Shown here piece by piece: positions 1 through 4,669 of a stretch of DNA of 5,551 bases (positions are counted from its first letter, which is position 1; each line of letters opens with the position of its first letter). The notes below the pieces were generated by a model that saw only the letters and a list, made by a program, of their open reading frames with translations, was not told the origin of the DNA and did not search any database. Made by a program: the position numbers and the translations under genes. Source of the stretch: an uncultured Corynebacterium sp. (GTDB lineage Bacteria; Actinomycetota; Actinomycetes; Mycobacteriales; Mycobacteriaceae); NCBI RefSeq assembly GCF_943912665.1, contig NZ_CALTVG010000099.1, positions 1 through 5,551 on the forward strand, in the 5' to 3' direction.

Positions 1-426
1 TCCTCGCTGTTTTCTAGCGCGGGCTCCTCGGAGCTGGCGGGGAGTTCGGAGGCGTGGGCGGTGAACGTCGCCAAGCATGGCGTCATCACGAACGCGCCAG
101 CAGGTTTGGTCGAGGCCAACGACGAGCAGATGGAGCACATCACTGCTTTCAGGTGGGAGTCTGAGGCGAGCCCAGAGGATTTCTCCCTGAATTTCCAGAA
201 CCAGACGGCGTGGCTGCCCTGTAACGGAGGCAACTTCACCTTGGTTGATGGCGGGGTGGAGCTTGGTGGTGTGACGGAAATGGCCTGTCCCAGAGGAAAG
301 ATTGACCTTCCCTTCACCGTGTTCCTGTCCGAACCGGCGAAGGTAATGGTGAACCGCGATGCCTCCGCAACGCCTCAGCGCATTTACCTTGTGCGTGGGG
401 ATCAAGCCATCGCCCTTACCCGCTGA
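1..426 (+). CDS. META-domain (HslJ-like) protein, 5' end outside window
   Basis: The reading frame is open from base 1 to the TGA at 424-426, so the gene starts upstream and 141 codons are visible. The GTG at 61 has no convincing ribosome binding site and is probably internal. The segment from about nt 136 to 420 resembles a META/HslJ domain: a W in the first strand, a CN pair at nt 220-225 followed by a glycine-rich turn, then T-x-M-A-C at nt 274-288, and a final beta-rich part ending in IYLVRGDQAIALTR. In this family such domains occur in secreted or envelope lipoproteins, including E. coli HslJ, a heat-inducible protein linked to novobiocin resistance; the biochemical role is poorly defined. 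The Ser/Gly/Ala-rich start of the visible part (codons 1-20) looks like a linker, so the full protein may be a lipoprotein or carry a second domain upstream. The family assignment is fairly good; the function is unknown. Confidence 0.72.
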   Translation, partial: SSLFSSAGSSELAGSSEAWAVNVAKHGVITNAPAGLVEANDEQMEHITAFRWESEASPEDFSLNFQNQTAWLPCNGGNFTLVDGGVELGGVTEMACPRGKIDLPFTVFLSEPAKVMVNRDASATPQRIYLVRGDQAIALTR

Positions 427-434
427 GACGCGCA

Positions 435-452
435 TCACGCAGTGCTGCGTGA
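435..452 (+). other. Short perfect hairpin after the META gene
   Basis: TCACGCA (435-441) pairs perfectly with TGCGTGA (446-452) around a GTGC loop, 8 bases after the upstream stop codon. No T-run follows, so it is weak as an intrinsic terminator. It may protect the 3' end of the mRNA or act together with the stronger hairpin about 30 bases downstream. Confidence 0.4.
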
Positions 453-482
453 AACGCAGACCTGAAAACGAACACAAATAAG

Positions 483-514
483 AAGACCGGCCAGAGCCAC
501 TGGTCGGTCTTTCG
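483..514 (+). terminator. Candidate intrinsic terminator of the META gene
   Basis: AAGACCGGCCAG (483-494) pairs with CTGGTCGGTCTT (500-511) over 12 base pairs with one G-T wobble and a five-base loop. The stem ends in T residues and is followed by TTTCGACGTTTTCG, an imperfect U-tract. It lies about 57 bases after the META stop and only 15 bases before the ribosome binding site of the next gene. It may therefore separate the two genes, or be an attenuator in the leader of the membrane-protein/protease unit if that promoter lies upstream. Confidence 0.72.
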
Positions 515-542
515 ACGTTTTCGACTGCAAGGAGATAAATAG

Positions 543-1448
543 GTGTCAGCGCGCGCCCGAATAGTGGGCCTTGATATTGCCCGTTCCCTGGCCATTATCG
601 GCATGATTGTCCTGCACATGGCCAACCTGCTGTGGAGCACCAAGGTGGTGCTCTCTGGGCTGCCCGCGGCAGGATTCGCCATCATCGCCGGGGTCACCAT
701 GATGATCCTGGCCCGCGACTACTCGCTGCGGGTCTTTTTCCGGCTCGTCGCCCGCGGCTGCCTGGTCATGCTCCTCGGCGTGGCGCTGCTGCCCGTCGGC
801 GGTGAGATTCAGGTCGTGCTCGTGGTGATGGGCGCGGCCATGGCGCTCACCGCCTGGGTGCCGCCGCTGGCCACGGCCCGGAAGGTGGTGCTCTTCGCGC
901 TGGCCACCGCTGCGGCCACGGCGCTCTACGCGCCCTACACCCTTCCGCAGGTCTACCCCCTCGTGGCGTTCCTGGCGTACCTAGTGGCGGGGATGCTGCT
1001 TTACGACGTCTACCTCACCCGCCCCCGCCGCACCCACACCATTGTGACCGTGGTGGCGGTCGTCGTCATCGGCATTGGTCTGTGGCAACGCTTCAACCCT
1101 TCCATTCCTGGTTGGCTGCGGTTTACCGGTCACACGGGCGTGCTCGGTGAAATTCTTCTCTCTGTGGCGGTTACTGCTCTGGTGCTGCATCTCTGTCTCA
1201 TCCTGGGCAGAGCTCTGCCGCGCCTGACATTTCCCTTCGCCGCTTTGGGTTCGATGTCATTGACCATCTATATCCTGCACATTCTCACGGCTCGCTATTG
1301 GCAAGCGAACGTCTCGCTGCACAACACCTTTACAGCAGTGGGCTTTGTGCTCGCGTTCTTGGTGCTGAGCGCACTATGGCGGAAGTTCTGTGGAAAGGGT
1401 CCGGCCGAGAGGGTCGTGGCTTGGGCAATTAAGGAGGTGGCCGCGTAA
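543..1448 (+). CDS. Polytopic membrane protein, DUF418/DUF1624 (acyltransferase-like) group
   Basis: 301 residues. The GTG start at 543 is supported by AAGGAG at 529-534, 8 bases upstream. The protein is mostly hydrophobic, with about nine or ten likely membrane segments (roughly 11-31, 35-56, 65-84, 89-106, 114-131, 136-153, 165-182, 200-222, 231-249, 262-279). Residues 6-26 have the N-terminal signature of the YeiB/DUF418, DUF1624 and heparan-alpha-glucosaminide N-acetyltransferase relatives: R-x-x-x-L-D-I-A-R-S-L-A-I-x-G-M then a histidine (H25). Near the C-terminus, GSMSLTIYILHIL (236-248, H246) and KGPAERVVAWA (285-295) resemble the DUF418 'SLTxYxxH' and 'GPxE' motifs. Related acyltransferases move acyl groups across the membrane to sugars or polymers; for this protein the substrate is unknown and catalysis is inferred. 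Its stop overlaps the start of the protease gene (TAATG), so the two are probably translationally coupled. Confidence 0.82.
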   Translation: MSARARIVGLDIARSLAIIGMIVLHMANLLWSTKVVLSGLPAAGFAIIAGVTMMILARDYSLRVFFRLVARGCLVMLLGVALLPVGGEIQVVLVVMGAAMALTAWVPPLATARKVVLFALATAAATALYAPYTLPQVYPLVAFLAYLVAGMLLYDVYLTRPRRTHTIVTVVAVVVIGIGLWQRFNPSIPGWLRFTGHTGVLGEILLSVAVTALVLHLCLILGRALPRLTFPFAALGSMSLTIYILHILTARYWQANVSLHNTFTAVGFVLAFLVLSALWRKFCGKGPAERVVAWAIKEVAA

Positions 1449-2566
1449 TGACGGCACGAAAGATAACTGCTGTTTTGGCCAGTTCTGTGGTCCTGGGGAT
1501 CGGCGCTGCGCCGGCCATGGCCCTGGAATTTGCCCAGCCCGCTCCGGACACTGAGGAGAGCGCGGCCGTGGCCGCGCTGCGGATGGGCACGATAGGAAAC
1601 TTCGGCGATTGCACCGGCACGCTGGTGGCGAAGCAGTGGGTGCTGACCGCCCGCCACTGCTTGGAGTCCGTCAACAACGAGGGCTCGCAGGCACGCTTTG
1701 GCCAGGGCAAGGACACCCGTGTCTATGACGTGGACTCTTGGGCAGTGTCACCGATTATTGACGCCGGCCTCATGCATCTCACCGAACCCGTCGCGGGCGT
1801 CAAGCCCGCCAAGCTAGCCGATGCGGTGCCATCCGCCGGCGAGAAAGGCCACTTCTATGGCTGGAGCAGCAGCTCCCGCATGGCCCGCAAAGACCAGCTG
1901 CCGATAGCTGAGATGGAAGTAGGCGAATTGCTATCCGGCGGCACCCCACCGGCTAGCCCAGACGAGTCTGGCGAGAAGATGACGCCGGTGGCCCCGGGTG
2001 ATTCCGGGGCCATGGCTCCTGGCGATATGGCTGTGCCTGCCCACGGCGGAATGGTCGCTCCCGCCCCTGGTTCGTCCGACGCGCCCCAGGTGATGGAAGG
2101 CGGCGACATGCCAGAGATCGCCGTTGGACCCGACGGCGCGGAAAGTATCCCGGCCGGTGAACTCGGGGGAGTGGGCCCGATGATTGCCGCTGCCATCATG
2201 GACGTGAAGTCCCTTAATGGTGAAGGCATGCAAGGCGGCGACTCAGGCGGACCGTTCTTCGTCGACGGTCGCCTTGTGGGCGTGGCCACGGCTGGAACGT
2301 CTAATGCGGACCCGGATCTGCCTTCCCCGACCGCGGCGATTACGTCCGTGGTTGAAGTCCGCGACTGGATCGAGGACGTCACCAGCGGCCGCGACACCGA
2401 CGGCGTCCTCAACGCCGATAACTCCCCGGCGCCGCCGACAACGATGCAGGTCAGTGCGCCCGCAGCTCTAACGGCCGGCGTGACCGGGATAGTGGGCCTG
2501 ATCGTGCTAGCCATCGCTTCGCGTTTGCTTCGCCGCAAGTCTGGCACTGAGCGAGGTAACAACTAG
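1448..2566 (+). CDS. Secreted, membrane-anchored trypsin-like serine protease
   Basis: 372 residues. The ATG at 1448 overlaps the preceding TAA by one base and has AAGGAGG at 1431-1437. Residues 1-25 form a signal peptide with a likely cut after A-M-A. The chymotrypsin-fold triad is visible: His70 in LTARHC, a likely Asp105 in IIDAGLMHL, and Ser266 in GGDSGGPFF. Cys55 and Cys71 fit the usual disulfide next to the catalytic His. Between Asp and Ser lies an unusual low-complexity stretch of about 80 residues (about 164-245), rich in Met, Gly, Pro, Ala and Asp. It holds a decoy GDSG (184-187) that is not the active site. After the catalytic domain come a short Pro-rich linker (325-335), one membrane helix (about 342-360) and a basic tail, so the domain should sit outside the membrane. 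No LPxTG sorting signal is present. Substrate unknown. The upstream acyltransferase-like partner suggests cell-envelope work, but this is inference. Confidence 0.9.
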   Translation: MTARKITAVLASSVVLGIGAAPAMALEFAQPAPDTEESAAVAALRMGTIGNFGDCTGTLVAKQWVLTARHCLESVNNEGSQARFGQGKDTRVYDVDSWAVSPIIDAGLMHLTEPVAGVKPAKLADAVPSAGEKGHFYGWSSSSRMARKDQLPIAEMEVGELLSGGTPPASPDESGEKMTPVAPGDSGAMAPGDMAVPAHGGMVAPAPGSSDAPQVMEGGDMPEIAVGPDGAESIPAGELGGVGPMIAAAIMDVKSLNGEGMQGGDSGGPFFVDGRLVGVATAGTSNADPDLPSPTAAITSVVEVRDWIEDVTSGRDTDGVLNADNSPAPPTTMQVSAPAALTAGVTGIVGLIVLAIASRLLRRKSGTERGNN

Positions 2567-2577
2567 GCTGTTTCTCC

Positions 2578-2766
2578 ATGAAAGAGAAACTCGTTTCGTG
2601 TCTCATCGCTGGTGCCATCCTCGGCGTGGTCTTGTGGTTGGCCTCCGGCATGCTCTGGATGTTGCCGGTGGGCCTAGCGGCGGGCCTTGCTGGCTACCCG
2701 CTGCTTGGCGTCACGCGCGATGAGTCCCAAGCCCGCAAGCGCCGCGACGACACCTTCCGCGACTAA
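2578..2766 (+). CDS. Small hypothetical membrane protein
   Basis: 62 residues, not recognised as a named family. The ATG lies 11 bases after the protease stop. The closest purine-rich stretch (GAGGT, 2553-2557) is about 20 bases away, too far for a normal ribosome binding site, so translation would depend on coupling with the protease gene. Residues 5-24 and 26-44 are two hydrophobic segments split by G-M-L-W-M, and the last 17 residues are strongly charged (DESQARKRRDDTFRD). This pattern fits a small two-helix membrane protein with a cytoplasmic tail. Codon use matches the neighbours. The position suggests it is the third gene of the unit, perhaps an accessory to one of the two membrane proteins upstream. 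Existence is moderately likely; function unknown. Confidence 0.58.
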   Translation: MKEKLVSCLIAGAILGVVLWLASGMLWMLPVGLAAGLAGYPLLGVTRDESQARKRRDDTFRD

Positions 2767-2823
2767 GCGCCCCACGCCACCGCACTACGCCGCCGCGCAC
2801 GCTGCTTCACGGTCGGTTGCTCG

Positions 2824-2863
2824 ATGGCACCCCACAAACCGTCGGCAAATGGCGCCCCACAAA
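2824..2863. repeat. Pair of C-rich 15-base direct repeats
   Basis: ATGGCACCCCACAAA (2824-2838) and ATGGCGCCCCACAAA (2849-2863) differ at one base and start 25 bases apart. A shorter relative, GCGCCCCAC, is at 2767-2775. The second copy can pair with hairpin unit A downstream: GCCCC, a bulged A, then CAAA (2854-2863) against TTTGGGGGC (2885-2893), nine base pairs. Confidence 0.62.
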
Positions 2864-2874
2864 AGGCATCCGCT

Positions 2875-2903
2875 AGAAGGCATCTTTGGGGGCTGAAAAC
2901 GCC
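2875..2903. repeat. Repeat unit A (degenerate G-loop hairpin)
   Basis: This shares AGAAGG and TTTGGGGGC with units B and C. Its arms are less symmetric: GGC (2879-2881) against GCC (2901-2903), and TTT against AAA, on either side of the G-run 2888-2892. Just upstream, AAAAGGCATC (2861-2870) and AGAAGGCATC (2875-2884) form a near-perfect 10-base direct repeat with a 14-base offset. It looks like a diverged member of the same family as B and C. Confidence 0.5.
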
Positions 2904-2938
2904 ATGCGCACGACCTAAAAGGCTTCACTCAGAAGTCT

Positions 2939-2972
2939 CCAGTCAAAAGGTTCCCTTGGGGGCAAGTAAACC
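2939..2972. repeat. Repeat unit B (GGGG-loop hairpin)
   Basis: GGTT (2949-2952) pairs with AACC (2969-2972) and CTTG (2955-2958) with CAAG (2963-2966), around a GGGG loop (2959-2962) with a two-base internal mismatch. The stretch matches unit C at 28 of 34 positions with an offset of exactly 42 bases. The inner stem CTTG/CAAG corresponds to TTTG/CAAA in unit C, a compensated change. Confidence 0.65.
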
Positions 2973-2980
2973 ATCTTTAA

Positions 2981-3019
2981 CCAGGCAGAAGGTTCGTTTG
3001 GGGGCAAAGAAACCTTTTG
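2981..3019. repeat. Repeat unit C (GGGG-loop hairpin)
   Basis: CAGAAGGTT (2986-2994) pairs with AACCTTTTG (3011-3019), including one G-T wobble. Then comes a two-base mismatch, and TTTG (2997-3000) pairs with CAAA (3005-3008) around a GGGG loop (3001-3004). It is the best-formed member of the family. The TTTT at 3015-3018 lies in the descending arm, so on the + strand this could also help end transcription from the protease unit. Confidence 0.68.
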
Positions 3020-3022
3020 ACT

Positions 3023-3050
3023 GGAACCAGGTGAGGGGAACCAGTTGAGA
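3023..3050. repeat. Two tandem 14-base repeats
   Basis: GGAACCAGGTGAGG (3023-3036) and GGAACCAGTTGAGA (3037-3050) match at 12 of 14 positions. The core AACCAGG also occurs at 2979-2985. They sit at the tyrA-proximal edge of the hairpin array. Confidence 0.6.
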
Positions 3051-3074
3051 AACCGCCTGCTAGGGCAGAAGGTC

Positions 3075-3089
3075 AGGGCTGGAAGCCCT
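3075..3089 (-). terminator. Weak candidate terminator after tyrA
   Basis: AGGGCT (3075-3080) and AGCCCT (3084-3089) form a perfect six-base-pair stem with a GGA loop, 8 bases beyond the tyrA stop. On the - strand no proper T-run follows. It may only stabilise the 3' end, with the real stop further on in the repeat array. Confidence 0.35.
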
Positions 3090-3097
3090 TCCGCCGC

Positions 3098-4126
3098 CTA
3101 GAAGATCTCGATTCGGCCGCCCAGGGACTCGGTCTGGCGCAGCTGCGCCACCCAGTTCGGGGCACCCGGGTGCAAGCGCAGGACCGGGCGCGAGGAAATC
3201 TTGATCGGGGAGACTGATTCCTTACGAGCCCCCGAGCGGGCTTCGATGCGCGTGCGGGCGCGGAAGCCAGCGTCGGCAAGCGCAGCGATGGACGGCGTAT
3301 CCGAAGCCAGCGAATCGCGCGCATCCTGCAGCAGCTCCAAGGCCTCATCGAGGGTCTCGACCAGGGCGGACGCGTTGGTCTCGCACATCTGGCGCACCAG
3401 ATCGGGGCGCGTACCCGCCACGCGCGTACCGTCTTTGAAAGAGCCGGCTGCTAGGGACTGGGCCAGGATTCCGCCGTTATCGCCCACCACCGCGAGGGTC
3501 TCCGCCAGCACGTGCGGCAGGTGAGAAATGCGGGCCACCGCGGCATCGTGATTGACCACGCGCACTGGGACGGCTTCCGCGTGGACCATCTGGGTCATGC
3601 GTACAACATCGGCAAACGTGGCCTCCCACTCGGCGGGCACGCGCTCCCCGCGGGCCTCGCACTCGGCCGCGAAGTCGTACGTAATAACCCAGGCGGCGCG
3701 GTCAAACAGACCGGTCTTCGAGTTCTCCCAACCGGACTCGGCGGTACCTGCCATGGGGTGACCGCCCACGTAGCGGGCGTCCATGCCGCGCTCGGTGATG
3801 AGCTGACGCACCTCGGTCTTGACCGAAACGACGTCGGTCAGCGGGCAGGTCGGGGCGTGCTCCTGGATGGCGTCGAGGACCTCCGCCACCGCGCTCATGG
3901 GCACGGCGATGACGATGAGCGCGTTGTCCGCTTCCGCGCGGCGCAGGATGGCGGGTAGATCGTTCGTGACGTCGTAGCCCTGCTTAATGGCGGTGCGGGC
4001 ACCGGATGTGGAGTGGTTGTAGCCGAATACTGGGTGCTTGGTCGCGGCAAGATCGCGCAGCAGGGAGCCACCAATGAGGCCGAGGCCGATAATGCAGACG
4101 GGGCGTTGAACATCTTGAGAACTCAC
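3098..4126 (-). CDS. tyrA: Prephenate/arogenate dehydrogenase (tyrosine biosynthesis)
   Basis: 342 residues, GTG start (4126-4124), TAG stop. TyrA oxidatively decarboxylates prephenate or L-arogenate in the last part of tyrosine synthesis, in the cytosol. The Rossmann motif GLGLIGGS is at 14-21. The second strand ends F-G-Y-N-H-S-T-S (34-41), with no acidic residue where NAD-specific enzymes carry Asp, which suggests NADP use. GGHPMAGTAESGW (121-133) holds the family's catalytic-region histidine (H123); HDAAVARISHLPH (193-205) and SFKDGTRVAGTRPD (229-242) are further TyrA signatures. After the dimerisation helices there is only a short tail and no ACT domain. Coryneform TyrA enzymes are known to prefer arogenate and NADP, so arogenate dehydrogenase is the better guess. 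No Shine-Dalgarno precedes the GTG; a -10-like CACAAT lies 7 bases upstream, so the mRNA may be leaderless. It is divergent from the tadA-associated gene. Confidence 0.95.
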   Translation of the reverse strand: MSSQDVQRPVCIIGLGLIGGSLLRDLAATKHPVFGYNHSTSGARTAIKQGYDVTNDLPAILRRAEADNALIVIAVPMSAVAEVLDAIQEHAPTCPLTDVVSVKTEVRQLITERGMDARYVGGHPMAGTAESGWENSKTGLFDRAAWVITYDFAAECEARGERVPAEWEATFADVVRMTQMVHAEAVPVRVVNHDAAVARISHLPHVLAETLAVVGDNGGILAQSLAAGSFKDGTRVAGTRPDLVRQMCETNASALVETLDEALELLQDARDSLASDTPSIAALADAGFRARTRIEARSGARKESVSPIKISSRPVLRLHPGAPNWVAQLRQTESLGGRIEIF

Positions 4127-4127
4127 G

Positions 4128-4165
4128 GTGACAATTGTGGCACAACCCGACTAATCTGACGAGGT
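4128..4165 (+). promoter_or_regulatory. Candidate leaderless promoter of the tadA-associated gene
   Basis: GTGACA (4128-4133, five of six to TTGACA), an 18-base spacer and TAATCT (4152-4157, the TAnnnT core usual in corynebacteria) are followed by 8 bases to the ATG at 4166. GAGG at 4161-4164 is only one base from the ATG, too close to serve as a Shine-Dalgarno. Together this points to a transcript that starts at or next to the ATG. Confidence 0.5.
4134..4162 (-). promoter_or_regulatory. Candidate tyrA promoter (leaderless)
   Basis: On the - strand, TCGTCA (4162-4157) is followed by a 17-base spacer, CACAAT (4139-4134), then 7 bases to the GTG at 4126. The hexamers match the -35 and -10 consensus at four of six positions each. 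Transcription would begin at or beside the start codon. The -35 touches the -10 of the opposite promoter at base 4157. TTGTGGCACAA (4135-4145), a palindrome with a central G, and ACAATTGT (4131-4138) overlap the -10 and could be operator sites, but no regulator is known from the sequence. Confidence 0.45.
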
Positions 4166-4669
4166 ATGAGCCACGACGATCTCTCTTTTTCCATCACCGT
4201 TGCCCGCAGCGAGGCCGGCTGGGTGATTCGCCCCTTCGAGGATGACTTTGACAATGTCCAGACCTCGATCAAGGCGGTGCGCAACCTGCGCTCCCAGGGC
4301 GCGGCATTTGCGCTGTTGTGCGTGGAGGATGACTATTTCGTCGTGGTCCGCCCAGTGCCGGGGGATGTGCGCGTGCTGCTTTCCGACGCTACCTATGCCG
4401 CCGAAGACGACTTCGCCGCGGACTTCCTGGACTTGCGCGACATTGAGATCCCGGATTTGGACGAGGACGAGTGGGAGGACGCCGACCCGTACGGCGATGG
4501 CGACTTCGATATCTTTGCTGACCTCGGCCTCGACGAGGACCAGCTGGGCTACATCATCGACAACGATGAGGACTGGCCGTCCGACATGCTCCTGCGCATC
4601 GCCGGCGAGCTGGGCTTTGGCGATGAGCTGGAGGAGTTCATCGACGGCTTCGACTCGGATGGCTCTTAA
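4166..4669 (+). CDS. tRNA adenosine deaminase-associated protein
   Basis: 167 residues. It matches what is known of the actinobacterial family named only for lying directly upstream of tadA. The N-terminal half (about 5-75) looks like a small mixed alpha/beta domain: FSITVARSEAGWVIRPFED, a helix at 30-43, then FALLCVEDDYFVVVRPVPG and RVLLSD. The rest is extremely acidic: an Asp/Glu-rich stretch at 78-125 with E-D-E-W-E-D-A-D-like runs, then a C-terminal part (126-163) containing LGYIIDNDEDWPSDMLLRIA and a predicted helix rich in Glu. No catalytic motif is visible. The reading frame overlaps tadA by 11 bases, so the two proteins are probably made together; a physical link with TadA is inferred from this context only. 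The ATG at 4166 is chosen because no in-frame upstream start fits the 39-base gap and a -10 lies just before it. Confidence 0.88.
   Translation: MSHDDLSFSITVARSEAGWVIRPFEDDFDNVQTSIKAVRNLRSQGAAFALLCVEDDYFVVVRPVPGDVRVLLSDATYAAEDDFAADFLDLRDIEIPDLDEDEWEDADPYGDGDFDIFADLGLDEDQLGYIIDNDEDWPSDMLLRIAGELGFGDELEEFIDGFDSDGS

Larger units (their letters stand above)
2938..3025. repeat. Perfect 15-bp inverted repeat enclosing units B and C
   Basis: TCCAGTCAAAAGGTT (2938-2952) is the exact reverse complement of AACCTTTTGACTGGA (3011-3025), with 58 bases between. The left arm contains the 5' stem of unit B and the right arm the 3' stem of unit C. The long-range helix and the two local hairpins therefore cannot form at the same time in one strand. 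Confidence 0.7.
2767..3097. other. Convergent intergenic region dense in repeats, no credible gene
   Basis: These 331 bases lie between the 3' ends of the small membrane protein gene (+) and tyrA (-). The stretch 2767-2823 is GC-rich with little structure. From 2824 to about 3050 the sequence is full of short direct and inverted repeats, listed separately. The word A(A/G)AAGG recurs at 2861, 2875, 2917, 2945, 2987 and 3067, and GGCAGAAGGT occurs at 2984-2993 and 3064-3073. The region must contain transcription stop signals for both flanking units, but no classical hairpin plus T-run stands out. Confidence 0.7.

Noticed and set aside
1988..2011. GDSG at residues 184-187 as the protease active site
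   Set aside because: It lies in a low-complexity stretch. The conserved GGDSGGPFF at 263-271 is followed by the expected beta-strand sequence GRLVGVATAG.
2318..2332. LPSPT in the protease as a sortase signal
   Set aside because: It lies before the C-terminal linker and about 45 residues from the membrane helix, and it does not match LPxTG.
1855..2562. Long - strand frame (235 codons) opposite the protease gene
   Set aside because: It is a shadow of the GC-rich protease gene: Ser/Pro/Ala-rich, no domain, no ribosome binding site.
2888..3038. Possible G-quadruplex from four runs of at least four G
   Set aside because: The runs at 2888, 2958, 3000 and 3035 are separated by about 30-65 bases, far longer than loops of ordinary quadruplexes, and they sit in hairpin loops.
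2824..3048. A 74-residue + strand frame across the repeat array, with a repeated LGA(S/K)KP-like pattern
   Set aside because: No ribosome binding site, odd composition, and its repeats follow directly from the DNA hairpin repeats, whose inner stem covaries. A structural-repeat explanation fits better than a protein.
2824..3050. CRISPR-like array
   Set aside because: The units are not identical, spacing is irregular (70 and 42 bases between G-runs), there are no uniform spacers and no cas genes.
4242..4658. Upstream extension of the tadA frame
   Set aside because: The translation is Arg/Ser/Thr-rich nonsense inside the tadA-associated gene, and TadA proteins are about 150-170 residues long, as given by the ATG at 4659.
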